From Rhizobium sp. Root1334 (lineage in GTDB: Bacteria > Pseudomonadota > Alphaproteobacteria > Rhizobiales > Rhizobiaceae), in the NCBI RefSeq assembly GCF_001426665.1, contig NZ_LMEY01000029.1:198654-262653 (forward strand): a stretch of DNA of 64,000 nucleotides, read 5' to 3'. A program made the position numbers and the translations under genes. Below are positions 1 to 8,416 of this stretch, one piece after another. Within the stretch, counting starts at the first letter, position 1. Each line of letters opens with the position of its first letter. The notes under the pieces were generated by a model. The model worked only from the letters and a program-made list of their open reading frames with translations. It was not told the DNA's origin and searched no databases.

Positions 1-6
1 ACTGAA

Positions 7-62
7 CGGGGCGCTGGAAGGCGTCATATACTTACTTTGTCCCGGCACTTTCCAGCGCCCCG
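7..62. other. Long-looped perfect inverted repeat upstream of dapF
   Basis: Two 13-bp arms, at 7-19 and 50-62, are perfectly complementary and separated by a 30-nt loop. There is no T-run after either arm, so it is not a classical terminator. It may be the 3' hairpin of a gene that ends before the window, or a transcript-stabilising stem. No coding sequence is supported between it and dapF. Confidence 0.5.
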
Positions 63-127
63 GCCAAGTAAACAACAGAGAAAACCACGGCGGATTTTCC
101 GGGCGTGGCTTGAAGTGTTGCGGGTTT

Positions 128-260
128 CACCTCCCCCTTGAGAGGGAGGTCGCCGCAGCGCAGCGGATGGGGGGCGACCTCCGCGAACACGAAAGGCAAT
201 TGTGTCTGCCGCAAATCACCCCACCCCGCCGCTTCGCTCTGCTCCCCCCTCAAGCGGCAG
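128..260. repeat. Palindromic two-armed intergenic repeat (RIME-like)
   Basis: Two GC-rich, degenerate halves (about 128-181 and 214-260) lie in roughly inverted orientation. The first half has an inner palindrome with arms CCTCCC and GGGAGG at 130-149. The style (short inner palindrome, then a GC-rich tail) matches the better-preserved elements at 5736-5871, 8217-8393 and 54301-54417 and resembles rhizobial intergenic mosaic/palindromic elements. With the hairpin at 7-62 it accounts for most of the 330 bases before dapF. Open frames that read through it are not supported as genes. Confidence 0.55.
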
Positions 261-330
261 ATTATCCCCCACTGGTAATTTCTACCCATTTCCGCCATAT
301 ACAGCGCAACAAACGCAGGAAATGAACGTC

Positions 331-1242
331 ATGAACACAACGGTCGAATTCGCAAGGATGAACGGGCTTGGCAACAAGATCCTGGTCGTCGACATGCGCG
401 GCCGCAAGGACAAGGTGACGCCGCAGGCGGCGATTGCGCTCAATGCCAATCCCGACACTCAATTCGACCAGATCATGGCGATCCACGATCCGAAGGCCGA
501 AGGCACCGACGCCTGGATCGACATCCTCAATTCCGACGGTTCGAAGGCGCAGGCCTGCGGCAACGGTACGCGCTGCGTCGTCCAGGCGCTGGCTGCGGAG
601 ACGGGCAAGAAGGCCTTCACCTTTCAGACCGTCGCCGGCATCCTGAATGCGCAGGAACATGCCGACGGAACGATCTCGGTCGATATGGGTACGCCGGTGT
701 TCGAATGGGACAAGATTCCGTTGTCGGAAGAATTCTACGATACCAGCCGCATCGAGCTGCAGATCGGCCCGATCGATGACCCGGTCCTGCATTCGCCCTC
801 TGTCATGTCGATGGGCAATCCGCATGCGATCTTCTGGGTCGATCGCGACGTCATGTCCTTCGACCTCGAACGTTTCGGCCCGCTGCTCGAAAACCACCCG
901 ATGTTTCCCGAGCGCGCCAATATCACGCTGGCGCAGGTCACTTCGCCCACGTCGCTGACGACCCGCACCTGGGAACGTGGCGCCGGCCTGACGCTGGCCT
1001 GCGGTTCCGCTGCCTGTTCCGCCGCCGTCTCGGCTGCCCGCACGGGTCGTACAGGCCGTAATGTCGAGATCAAGGTCGCCAGCGCCACCCCGCCTGGCAT
1101 CCTCACCATCGAATGGCGCGAGCGCGACGATCACGTCGTCATGACCGGCCCCGCCGAGTGGGAATGGTCGGGCAGCGTCGACCCCACCACCGGCCTCTGG
1201 TCGCGTGAGGACGAGCCGCAGACGGGAAGCGCAGCACTTTGA
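331..1242 (+). CDS. dapF: Diaminopimelate epimerase
   Basis: Cytoplasmic cofactor-independent racemase converting LL- to meso-diaminopimelate, the last step before lysine and the cross-linking residue of peptidoglycan. From the ATG at 331 the product is 303 aa, somewhat longer than the E. coli enzyme. Both catalytic cysteines are visible: C76 in an ACGNGTRC motif and C224 in TLACGSAAC. The N-terminus [10 protein letters not shown] is typical. An upstream ATG at 322 is only one base from the AGGA at 317-320, whereas 331 has a 10-base spacing, so 331 is preferred. Its TGA overlaps the TTG start of mtaB, which implies translational coupling. Confidence 0.96.
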   Translation: MNTTVEFARMNGLGNKILVVDMRGRKDKVTPQAAIALNANPDTQFDQIMAIHDPKAEGTDAWIDILNSDGSKAQACGNGTRCVVQALAAETGKKAFTFQTVAGILNAQEHADGTISVDMGTPVFEWDKIPLSEEFYDTSRIELQIGPIDDPVLHSPSVMSMGNPHAIFWVDRDVMSFDLERFGPLLENHPMFPERANITLAQVTSPTSLTTRTWERGAGLTLACGSAACSAAVSAARTGRTGRNVEIKVASATPPGILTIEWRERDDHVVMTGPAEWEWSGSVDPTTGLWSREDEPQTGSAAL

Positions 1243-2513
1243 GCGGCGTCGATGTCATAACCTTCGGCTGCCGTCTCAACACCTATGAATCCGAAGTGAT
1301 GCGAGCAGAAGCCGAGAAGGCAGGGCTGAACAACGCCATTCTCGTCAATACCTGCGCCGTTACCGGCGAGGCCGTGCGTCAGGCCCGCCAGGCGATCCGC
1401 CGCGCCCGCCGCGAAAACCCGCATGCCCGCATCATCGTCACCGGCTGTGCGGCCCAAACGGAAAAGCAGGCCTTTGCCGAAATGCCCGAGGTCGATGCCG
1501 TGCTTGGCAACGAGGAAAAGCTGAAAAGCGCCTCCTACCGGTCACTGCCCGATTTCGGCGTCTCGGCCGAGGAAAAGCTGCGTGTCAACGACATCATGAG
1601 CGTGCGCGAGACAGCGCCGCAGATGGTCAAGCTGATCGAAGGCCATGTGCGCGCCTTCATCCAGGTGCAGAACGGCTGCGATCACCGCTGTACCTTCTGC
1701 ATTATCCCCTATGGCCGCGGCAACTCCCGTTCGGTTCCGATGGGCGCCGTCGTTGACCAGGCGCGAAAGCTGGCGGACGGCGGCTACCGCGAGATCGTGC
1801 TGACCGGCGTCGACGCAACCAGCTATGGCGGCGACCTGCCGGGCGCCCCGACCCTCGGCCTGCTTGCCAAGACGCTTCTGAAGCAGGTGCCGGAGCTCCT
1901 GCGCCTGCGGCTTTCCTCGATTGACAGCATCGAGGCCGACAGCCACCTGATGGACCTGATCGCCGACGAGCCACGCTTCATGCCGCATTTGCACCTGTCG
2001 CTGCAACATGGCGACGATATGATCCTGAAGCGGATGAAGCGGCGGCATAGCCACATGGATGCGCTCCGCTTCATCGAAGACGTGCGCCGTTTGCGTCCGG
2101 AAACGAGCTTTGGCGCCGACATGATCGCCGGCTTCCCCACCGAGACCGAAGAGATGTTTGCCAATGCGATGCGGCTGGCCGAAGAGGCCAATATCGCCCA
2201 TCTGCATGTGTTTCCCTATTCGCCGCGCGAAGGCACGCCTGCCGCCCGCATGCCGCAGCTCGACCGCGCCTTGGTCAAAGAACGGGCCGCCCGGCTGCGT
2301 GCCACTGGACTTCAGCTGCATCAGGCCCATCTTGACAGCATGATCGGAACGCAGCAAAGCCTGCTCGTCGAGAACAATGGCTTGGCACATACGGAAAATT
2401 TCACGCTTGCCGCCGTCCCCGGCCTGATGCCGCGCGCTATCGTGCAGGCTGTCATCACCGGCCACAACGGCAAGCATCTCGACATGCAATTGATGGCTGC
2501 CAACGCAGCCTGA
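1239..2513 (+). CDS. mtaB: tRNA threonylcarbamoyladenosine methylthiotransferase MtaB
   Basis: Radical SAM enzyme that adds a methylthio group to t6A37 of tRNAs. The 424-aa product has the N-terminal UPF0004 domain with three cluster cysteines (C11, C39, C70) and a radical SAM CxxxCxxC motif (C147, C151, C154), followed by a C-terminal region compatible with TRAM. The start is TTG at 1239 inside the dapF stop (TTGA overlap), giving the expected N-terminus [15 protein letters not shown]. The MtaB branch fits the GCRLNTYE start better than MiaB or RimO, by recall rather than by alignment. It sits in the dapF-mtaB-ftsY run with tight spacing. Confidence 0.93.
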   Translation: MSGVDVITFGCRLNTYESEVMRAEAEKAGLNNAILVNTCAVTGEAVRQARQAIRRARRENPHARIIVTGCAAQTEKQAFAEMPEVDAVLGNEEKLKSASYRSLPDFGVSAEEKLRVNDIMSVRETAPQMVKLIEGHVRAFIQVQNGCDHRCTFCIIPYGRGNSRSVPMGAVVDQARKLADGGYREIVLTGVDATSYGGDLPGAPTLGLLAKTLLKQVPELLRLRLSSIDSIEADSHLMDLIADEPRFMPHLHLSLQHGDDMILKRMKRRHSHMDALRFIEDVRRLRPETSFGADMIAGFPTETEEMFANAMRLAEEANIAHLHVFPYSPREGTPAARMPQLDRALVKERAARLRATGLQLHQAHLDSMIGTQQSLLVENNGLAHTENFTLAAVPGLMPRAIVQAVITGHNGKHLDMQLMAANAA

Positions 2514-2528
2514 GTTTACGGAATTCAA

Positions 2529-4220
2529 ATGGCGCTCAGCTTTCTGAAAAAGGTCTTCACCTTCGGCAAGGACAAGCCGTCCGAAGACGAGCCGACTGCG
2601 GCGCCGGCAGCCGATGCCGTCATGGACCAGGCGGAATCGACGTTCAGCCCCAATGAGGCCCAGGCGGTCGAAGCCGAGCTTGAGCCCCGCACCGAAGACC
2701 TGCCACTGGCCGCCGATCCGGTGCTGCCGGAGGAGATGGATACCGCTGGCGGCCCCTCCGCCGACACCGCCGATGCGCCGGAGTTCAAGACCGCGGACGA
2801 AACCTCTGCCGCAGAGGTGGACGATACACCGGCCATTCTGCCTGCTGCCGAAGAGATCGGCGATGTCGGCCTTGTCCCGCTATCGCTCCTGGAAGCGGAA
2901 GCCGAAGCGGCTGAGACAGAGGAAACTTCGACACCCCCCTCTGTCCCTTCGGGACATCTCCCCCACAAGGGGGGAGATCAGATTGAGGCTGACGCTCTTT
3001 CCGCTCAAGATCGTCTTTCAGATGAAGCGCCGGAGCCAACCCCGGGTCCAATCTCCCCACCTGTGGGGGAGATGTCGGCGCAGCCGACAGAGGAGGGTGA
3101 ACTCTCCGCGCTCTCGAACGCCGACGACCTTAGCGAAATCACACCGCTTGCAATCTCCGGCCTTGAGGCGGAGATGCGCGAAAAGGCAGAGGAAGGTGAC
3201 GGCCTCTCCGCAGCATCTGAGCCAGCAGCCGAAATTGCCCTCCCCAAAGGCTTCGCCACCGGCCGCGCGGCCGAACCTGCGCCCGAGGCGCCGAAGCAGA
3301 AGCTCACCTGGTTCCAGCGCCTGCGCCAGGGCTTGGCCCGCACATCGTCGCAACTGACCGGACAGATCACCGCCCTCTTCACCAAGCGCAAACTGGATGA
3401 CGAGACGCTGCAGGATCTGGAAGACCTGTTGATCCAGGCCGATCTCGGCGTCGAGACGGCGCTACGTGTCACCGATACGCTCGCCTCCGAGCGCTACGGC
3501 AAGGACGTCAGCGGCGAAGACGTTTCCCGCATCATGGCCGCCGAAATCACCAAGGTTCTGGCGCCCGTCGCCAAGCCGCTGCAGCTCGATCTCAACCATA
3601 AACCGCATGTCATTCTCGTCGTCGGCGTCAACGGCACCGGCAAGACCACCACCATCGGCAAGCTGGCGGCAAAGCTCTCCGGTGCCGGGCTGAAGGTCAT
3701 GCTGGCTGCCGGCGACACTTTCCGGGCGGCCGCCATCGAACAGCTGAAAATTTGGGCCGAGCGTACCAAATCCGATATCGTCTCCTCGAAACTCGGCGCC
3801 GATGCCTCAGGGCTGGCTTACGAAGCCTTCGAACAGGCGCGTCTGAAGAAGAGCGACGTATTGATCATCGATACCGCCGGCCGCCTGCAGAACCGCACGG
3901 AGCTGATGGCCGAGCTGGAAAAGATCGTCCGCGTGCTCGGCAAGCTCGATCCCGATGCGCCGCACACGGTGTTGCAGACGCTCGATGCCACGACCGGCCA
4001 GAATGCGCTCAATCAGGTCGAAATCTTCCGCAACGTTGCCGGTGTCAACGGCCTGATCATGACCAAGCTCGATGGCACGGCGCGCGGCGGCATCCTCGTT
4101 GCCATTTCCGCCAAGCACAAGCTGCCGGTCTATTTCATCGGCGTTGGCGAAGGCGTGGACGATCTGGAACCGTTCGAGGCCAAGGATTTTGCCGAGGCCA
4201 TCGCCGGAATTCCCCATTGA
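2529..4220 (+). CDS. ftsY: Signal recognition particle receptor FtsY
   Basis: SRP-receptor GTPase that docks ribosome-SRP complexes at the inner membrane. The 563-aa protein has a long acidic N-terminal A domain (about 1-260) and a C-terminal NG domain. Seen motifs are G1 GVNGTGKT (366-373), DTAGR starting at D448, TKLDG (512-516) and the closing GVGEGVDDLEPF. It begins 15 bases after mtaB ends. Oddity: residues about 135-191 are encoded by a two-armed palindromic repeat (2932-3099) like those found between genes elsewhere in this window. It is kept in frame and adds Pro/Gly-rich, poorly charged sequence inside an otherwise acidic tract. Confidence 0.96.
   Translation: MALSFLKKVFTFGKDKPSEDEPTAAPAADAVMDQAESTFSPNEAQAVEAELEPRTEDLPLAADPVLPEEMDTAGGPSADTADAPEFKTADETSAAEVDDTPAILPAAEEIGDVGLVPLSLLEAEAEAAETEETSTPPSVPSGHLPHKGGDQIEADALSAQDRLSDEAPEPTPGPISPPVGEMSAQPTEEGELSALSNADDLSEITPLAISGLEAEMREKAEEGDGLSAASEPAAEIALPKGFATGRAAEPAPEAPKQKLTWFQRLRQGLARTSSQLTGQITALFTKRKLDDETLQDLEDLLIQADLGVETALRVTDTLASERYGKDVSGEDVSRIMAAEITKVLAPVAKPLQLDLNHKPHVILVVGVNGTGKTTTIGKLAAKLSGAGLKVMLAAGDTFRAAAIEQLKIWAERTKSDIVSSKLGADASGLAYEAFEQARLKKSDVLIIDTAGRLQNRTELMAELEKIVRVLGKLDPDAPHTVLQTLDATTGQNALNQVEIFRNVAGVNGLIMTKLDGTARGGILVAISAKHKLPVYFIGVGEGVDDLEPFEAKDFAEAIAGIPH
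2932..3099. repeat. RIME-like palindromic repeat inside the ftsY reading frame
   Basis: Half 1 (about 2932-2980) and half 2 (about 3049-3099) are near inverted copies of each other. The reverse complement of half 2 shares the run CTCTGTC, then GACATCTCCCCCACA, then GGGGAGAT with half 1. Each half is itself palindromic around a CTCCCC/GGGGAG core. The element is wholly inside ftsY and is read without a stop as residues about 135-191. Similar elements in this window lie between genes. Confidence 0.75.
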
Positions 4221-4267
4221 CCCGGTTTTGCCTTTTTGCTGATGTTATTGAGATTAACCTCGGCCCG

Positions 4268-4368
4268 GTCATCCTCGGGCTTGACCCGAGGATCCAGGCA
4301 GAGGGCTGAGATGCCGACGAACATACGTCGCACTGCGGATGGATTCTCGGGTCAAGCCCGAGGATGAC
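4268..4368. repeat. REP-like inverted pair (REPIN-type) between ftsY and yciB
   Basis: Arms at 4268-4296 and 4340-4368 are inverted 29-mers that match at 28 of 29 positions, with a 43-nt spacer. Each arm is internally palindromic (CTCGGG-CTTGA-CCCGAG). This is a different repeat family from the CTCCCC/GGGGAG elements in the window. It fills most of the 206 bases between the ftsY stop and yciB, and an open frame starting at 4364 inside it is not a true N-terminus. Confidence 0.8.
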
Positions 4369-4426
4369 GACGAGAAAGACGGCCCTCACACCGGGCATGC
4401 ACCACAATCGCTTTAAGGACGTTCCT

Positions 4427-5059
4427 ATGTCATCGATCGAGGCGGTCAAGCCGCGCAAGGAAATCAGCCCGCTTCTGAAAATGGTGCTGGAGCTTGGGCC
4501 ACTGGTGGTCTTCTTCTTCGCCAATTCACGCGGCGAATGGCTGGCACGCGAGTTTCCGGCGCTGACCGAACTGGGTGGCCCGATCTTCATCGCCACAGGC
4601 CTGTTCATGGCCGCGACCGCGATCGCGCTGACCGCCTCCTGGATCCTCACGCGCACGCTGCCGATGATGCCGCTGATTTCCGGCATTGTCGTCTTCATCA
4701 TGGGCGCATTCACCCTCTGGCTACAGAACGACACGTTCATCAAGATCAAGCCGACAATCATCAATTCGCTGTTCGGCGTCATCCTGCTCGGCGGCCTGCT
4801 GTTCGGAAAATCGCTGCTTGGTTATGTCTTCCACAGTGCCTTCAAGCTTGACGAGGAAGGCTGGCGCAAGCTCACCATCCGCTGGGGCATCTTCTTCCTG
4901 GTCCTGGCCGTGCTGAATGAAGTCGTCTGGCGTAATTTCTCGACCGATTTCTGGGTCGCCTTCAAGGTCTGGGGCACGATGCCGATCACCGTGCTGTTCA
5001 CCCTGTCGCAGATGCCGATCATCATGAAGCATTCGCTGGATCAGGATACGCCGAAGTGA
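4427..5059 (+). CDS. yciB: Septation protein A / YciB (IspZ) family inner-membrane protein
   Basis: Hydrophobic 210-aa protein of the YciB/IspZ family, associated in other bacteria with septation and envelope organisation. The start is ATG 4427, preceded by AAGGA seven bases upstream. A longer in-frame start at 4364 lies in the palindromic repeat and is rejected. The sequence shows the family N-terminus [19 protein letters not shown], five or so membrane segments, and an [17 protein letters not shown] motif near the end. Its stop overlaps the GTG of the next gene (GTGA), suggesting coupled translation with the UPF0314 protein. Confidence 0.92.
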   Translation: MSSIEAVKPRKEISPLLKMVLELGPLVVFFFANSRGEWLAREFPALTELGGPIFIATGLFMAATAIALTASWILTRTLPMMPLISGIVVFIMGAFTLWLQNDTFIKIKPTIINSLFGVILLGGLLFGKSLLGYVFHSAFKLDEEGWRKLTIRWGIFFLVLAVLNEVVWRNFSTDFWVAFKVWGTMPITVLFTLSQMPIIMKHSLDQDTPK

Positions 5060-5649
5060 CCACCCTGGTACCGGCCGAAAACCGTTCGCCGCGTGCCGCC
5101 ACCTTCTGGCTTGCCGCCTGCGCCGCTGTTCTCATCGCGCAAATCGTCATCGAATACTGGATGGGCCGCACGCCGATCTGTACCTGCGGCTACATCAAGC
5201 TGTTCGAGCCCACCGCCAATGGCCCCGGCAATTCGCAGCATCTGGCCGATTGGTACACCCCGTCGCACATCATCCACGGTTTCCTGTTCTATGGGCTGGC
5301 GCATCTGATCCTGCGCGGCAAGCCCCTCGCAGCCAAGCTGCTTCTGGCGCTGGTGATCGAATCCGGCTGGGAAATCCTTGAAAACTCCCCGATCATCATC
5401 GACCGCTACCGCACCGCCACCATCTCGCTCGATTATTACGGTGACAGCATCCTGAACTCGGCGATGGACACGGTGTTCATGGCGCTGGGCTTCTTCTTCG
5501 CCCGCCGCGCACCGGTCGCCGTCACGGTCGCCATCGCCATCGTCTTCGAGATTTTCACCGGCTGGCTGATCCGCGATAATCTGGCGCTCAACGTCCTCAT
5601 GCTGGTCTATCCGCTGGACGCGGTGAAGGCGTGGCAGGGGGCGATTTGA
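5056..5649 (+). CDS. UPF0314 / DUF2585 membrane protein
   Basis: A 197-aa multi-pass membrane protein of the UPF0314 (DUF2585) family, known mainly from Rhizobiales and without an established function. Conserved segments recognised are [39 protein letters not shown] and the C-terminal [10 protein letters not shown]. The GTG start at 5056 overlaps the yciB stop by four bases. The overlap and conserved neighbourhood suggest it works with YciB at the inner membrane, which is inference. Internal His, Glu and Asp in the membrane-proximal motifs (HGF, ESGWE, DRYR) could form a site, but no catalytic family is recognised. Confidence 0.88.
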   Translation: MTTLVPAENRSPRAATFWLAACAAVLIAQIVIEYWMGRTPICTCGYIKLFEPTANGPGNSQHLADWYTPSHIIHGFLFYGLAHLILRGKPLAAKLLLALVIESGWEILENSPIIIDRYRTATISLDYYGDSILNSAMDTVFMALGFFFARRAPVAVTVAIAIVFEIFTGWLIRDNLALNVLMLVYPLDAVKAWQGAI

Positions 5650-5735
5650 CGGGGTCGCCGGGACTGAAGGGAAATATTTCCCCGCACCCACTGCAGTTGA
5701 ACCTTTGGATTGCGTGAGCGCGTCACGATCTCCCT

Positions 5736-5871
5736 CTTCTCCCCCGTGGGGAGAAGTGCCGAACGCAGTGAGGCGATGAGGGGGCGGGGGTTAGCTGGAG
5801 CCATACGACGAAGGTGCCTTCGGCCCCCCTCATCCGGCCCTGCGGGCCACCTTCTCCCCGCCGGGGAGAAG
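5736..5871. repeat. RIME-like palindromic pair between UPF0314 gene and ccmG
   Basis: Inner palindromes at 5736-5756 and 5851-5871, each of the type CTTCTCCCC...GGGGAGAAG, flank about 95 nt that include a CCTCATCCGGCCC tail. They are arranged in inverted orientation like the pairs at 8217-8393 and 54301-54417. The element lies between convergent genes, so it could also act as a bidirectional transcript end. No transposase gene is associated with it. Confidence 0.75.
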
Positions 5872-5888
5872 ACAACCGAGCCGCAACC

Positions 5889-6497
5889 CTACTTCCCGGC
5901 CACAGCCTTTTCGATCGCGGGATAAAGACCTTCCTTCAGGCTGCGGTCGTCAAACGGCCCGACACGCTTATAGACGATCGTTCCCGAAGCATCGACGAGA
6001 TAGGATTCCGGGATGCCGTAGACGCCCCAGTCGATGGCCGCCTTGCCGCGCGGATCGACACCGACCGCAGCGAAGGGATTGCCGAGTTCGCCGAGGAACC
6101 GCAGCGCATTCTCGGTCTGGTCCTTGTAGTTGATGCCGACCACCGTCAGCCGCGGATCCTTGGCAAGTTCCAGGATGATCGGATTTTCCTCTCGGCAGGG
6201 CACGCACCAGGATGCCCAAACATTGACCAGGGTCAGCTTGCCCTTGATGGCTGCATCAGTCAGCGGCGGCATCGCGGCACCCTTGAATGTCGCCCCTTCA
6301 AGCGGCGGCATATCCAGAGCCGGCGCCTTGGTGCCAATCAGCGCCGATGGAATTTCACTGATGTCGCGGCCGGACCCGAGCTGGCTCCAGAAAATCGCCG
6401 CAAGTCCGGCAAAGATCAGCAGCGGCAGCAGCGCGAGGATGGTGCGTATCTTGGCCGGCCGGTTGGCGTCGGGCGTGGTCGGGGTCTCAAGACTCAT
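5889..6497 (-). CDS. ccmG: Thiol:disulfide interchange protein CcmG/DsbE
   Basis: Membrane-anchored periplasmic thioredoxin that reduces apocytochrome c or CcmH cysteines for haem ligation. The 202-aa product from ATG 6497 has an N-terminal anchor (about 18-37) and a thioredoxin active site WCVPC (C98, C101), with a conserved GIPESYLVD (cis-Pro region). The start overlaps the ccmD stop (ATGA), with GGAGAGG just upstream. A longer frame running through ccmD is rejected. It is the last gene of the ccmABCDG operon and ends next to a palindromic repeat. Confidence 0.95.
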   Translation of the reverse strand: MSLETPTTPDANRPAKIRTILALLPLLIFAGLAAIFWSQLGSGRDISEIPSALIGTKAPALDMPPLEGATFKGAAMPPLTDAAIKGKLTLVNVWASWCVPCREENPIILELAKDPRLTVVGINYKDQTENALRFLGELGNPFAAVGVDPRGKAAIDWGVYGIPESYLVDASGTIVYKRVGPFDDRSLKEGLYPAIEKAVAGK

Positions 6498-6664
6498 GAT
6501 GCCTCTCCGGCTTGCGCCGAGCGGCGGCGGATACCGGCTGATTCCAGCGCCTGCAATTCGCGGCGTCGGGCGCGTCCGTCGGTCCAGACCCAAAGGACCA
6601 GCGCAAGCACGGTTACAGTGGCAATGCCATAACTGGCAAGAACATAGGCAGTGTGGGTCATCAT
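6494..6664 (-). CDS. ccmD: Haem exporter protein CcmD
   Basis: Small 56-aa single-pass protein that helps release haem-loaded CcmE from the CcmABC complex. Reading the minus strand from ATG 6664 gives [15 protein letters not shown], one membrane segment, then an Arg-rich cytoplasmic stretch ([13 protein letters not shown]), which is the typical CcmD layout. A second ATG at 6661 is equally possible. A GGAGG sits upstream inside the end of ccmC, four bases separate the two genes, and its TGA overlaps the ccmG ATG. It is identified by position and topology, because CcmD sequences are weakly conserved. Confidence 0.92.
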   Translation of the reverse strand: MMTHTAYVLASYGIATVTVLALVLWVWTDGRARRRELQALESAGIRRRSAQAGEAS

Positions 6665-6668
6665 CGGC

Positions 6669-7430
6669 TCAAGCCTCCCGGCCAGCGCTGCGAGCCGCCT
6701 GGCGGCGCATCGAGGTCACCCGGCGGCGCCAGATCTCGTTGCGCATCGCGGCGATATGCAGGGTGAAGAACAGCATGGTGAAGGCAACCGCCATCACCAG
6801 AAGCGGCCGCAGGAATTCCGGATCGATGGCAGAACCGCCGAGCCTCAGCACACTTGCAGGCTGGTGCAGCGTGTTCCACCATTCGACCGAAAACTTGATG
6901 ATCGGGATATTGACGAAGCCGACGAGGATCAGCACGGCCGAGACCTTGGCCGCCTTGCCGGGTTCATCCATGGCGCGATTGAGCGCCATCAGCCCGAGAT
7001 ACATTAGAAACAGCACGAAGACCGACGTCAGCCGCGCATCCCAGACCCACCAGGTGCCCCACATCGGCTTGCCCCAGAGCGAGCCGGTCACCAGCGCCAG
7101 AAAGGTAAAGGACGCACCGATCGGCGCGGCGGCCCGGGCCGCAACATCGGCCAACGGATGACGCCAGACCAGCGTGCCGAGCGCCGAAAGCGCCATCACC
7201 GAGTAGCACATCATCGACAGCCAGGCAGCCGGCACATGCACATACATGATGCGCACCGTCTCGCCCTGCTGGTAGTCACCTTCGGTGGTAAAAGACAGAT
7301 ACAGCCCAACGGCAAACAAAAGCACCGTCAATCCGGCAAACCACGGCAGGACACGCGCCGCCAAGGCCAGAAACCGGGTGGGATTGGCAAGATCGCTGAA
7401 TTTTCGAATGGCCAGACTGTTTTCGCTCAT
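6669..7430 (-). CDS. ccmC: Haem ABC transporter permease CcmC
   Basis: Six-TM haem-handling protein that loads haem on the chaperone CcmE during cytochrome c maturation. The 253-aa product has the tryptophan-rich WWD signature (W124, W127, W128, W130, D131) and a periplasm-facing His (H65, in YVHVPAAW) plus a second near LHQPASV. The ATG at 7430 has only a weak A-rich ribosome site. It follows a 97-nt gap after ccmB that contains a strong stem-loop, so ccmCDG may have their own expression level. Confidence 0.96.
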   Translation of the reverse strand: MSENSLAIRKFSDLANPTRFLALAARVLPWFAGLTVLLFAVGLYLSFTTEGDYQQGETVRIMYVHVPAAWLSMMCYSVMALSALGTLVWRHPLADVAARAAAPIGASFTFLALVTGSLWGKPMWGTWWVWDARLTSVFVLFLMYLGLMALNRAMDEPGKAAKVSAVLILVGFVNIPIIKFSVEWWNTLHQPASVLRLGGSAIDPEFLRPLLVMAVAFTMLFFTLHIAAMRNEIWRRRVTSMRRQAARSAGREA

Positions 7431-7494
7431 GATGGTTCTTTAACGCGCAATGCGCTTCTCTTCAATGAAGGGACAGCAATCACATTTGCGTCAG

Positions 7495-7525
7495 AGCGTC
7501 ACGCGTTCAAAGGACGCGTGACGCT
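7495..7525. other. Perfect 12-bp stem-loop between ccmB and ccmC
   Basis: Arms 7495-7506 and 7514-7525 are perfectly complementary, with a 7-nt loop. The stem begins two bases after the ccmB stop on the minus strand. No T-run follows in either direction, so an RNA-processing or 3'-end-protecting stem inside the ccm transcript is more likely than a strong terminator. Confidence 0.7.
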
Positions 7526-7527
7526 TG

Positions 7528-8187
7528 TCAATCCGACGCAGACCGGAGCGCCAGGGCCGCTGCCAACGGGCCGATGACCGCAAAGAACAGCGTGATGGCG
7601 ATCAGGATCAAAAGCGGCGGCAGGAAGGGAGCCGGATCCTGGACGGCGGCATAGGCCGCACTGACGCCAAAGATCAACACCGGGATCGCCAGCGGCAGGA
7701 CGAGGATCGAGACCAGCAGCCCGCCGCGTGGCAGGGTGACGGCAACGGCAGCGCCGGTCGCGCCGATAAAGGTGATGGCGGGCGTGCCGACCAGCAGCGT
7801 CAGCATCGTTGCGCCGATGGCAACTTCGTTCATGTTCATGAACAGCCCGAGCAATGGCGCGGCAATCACCAGCGGCAGGCCGGTCGCCGTCCAGTGCGCC
7901 AAGCATTTCACCAGCACCGTCAGCACCAACGGCGTCTCCTGCATCAGCATCAGATCCAGAGACCCGTCCTCACGCTCGGCCTGGAAGAGCCGGTCAAGAC
8001 CGAGAAGAGATGCAAGCAGCGCACCGATCCACAGGATCGCCGGGCCGATGCGCGACAGAAGATTGAGATCAGGGCCGACGGCGAAGGGCACCACGGCAAC
8101 AACGGTCATGAAGAACAAGACACCGATCAGCGCGCCGCCGCCGGCGCGCATGGAAAGTTTCAGGTCGCGCAGGAAGAGGGAGATCAT
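7528..8187 (-). CDS. ccmB: Haem exporter permease CcmB
   Basis: Integral membrane subunit of the CcmAB ATP-driven complex needed to release holo-CcmE. The ATG at 8187 gives 219 aa, the normal CcmB length, with about six hydrophobic segments and the family features FLRDLKLSMR, EREDGSLDLMLM and LPLAIPVLIFG. A longer frame reaching 8343 runs into a palindromic repeat and is rejected. It is separated from ccmA by 229 bases occupied by that repeat. Confidence 0.95.
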   Translation of the reverse strand: MISLFLRDLKLSMRAGGGALIGVLFFMTVVAVVPFAVGPDLNLLSRIGPAILWIGALLASLLGLDRLFQAEREDGSLDLMLMQETPLVLTVLVKCLAHWTATGLPLVIAAPLLGLFMNMNEVAIGATMLTLLVGTPAITFIGATGAAVAVTLPRGGLLVSILVLPLAIPVLIFGVSAAYAAVQDPAPFLPPLLILIAITLFFAVIGPLAAALALRSASD

Positions 8188-8216
8188 ACGGGTCCCCCCG
8201 GAATGCTTGGCCAAGC

Positions 8217-8393
8217 TCCCCTCATCCGGCCCTTCGGGCCCCCTTCTCCCCGTTGGGGAGAAGGGGGTGTTTGCGGCGAATGCACATGAAAAACTCTGGT
8301 ATCGATAGCTGGCTGGGATGGACGCAGCCGCAGCGCGCTCCACCTTCTCCCCAGCGGGGAGAAGGTGGCCCGAAGGGCCGGATGAGGGGGAGC
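8217..8393. repeat. RIME-like palindromic pair splitting ccmA and ccmB
   Basis: Two halves in inverted orientation: 8217-8264 and 8341-8393. Both contain CCTCATCCGGCCC, a TTCGGG turn and an inner palindrome of the CTTCTCCCC...GGGGAGAAG type (8243-8263 and 8344-8364). The spacer of about 77 nt has no open frame of interest. A pairing of the two halves would form a very long stem in the ccmA-ccmB messenger. Confidence 0.85.
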
Positions 8394-8416
8394 CTCAACG
8401 CAAAAAGTCAACAGCA

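Noticed and set aside
5736-8393. Palindromic repeats as CRISPR
   Set aside because: Spacing is irregular, copies are inverted pairs, and no cas genes or unique spacers exist.
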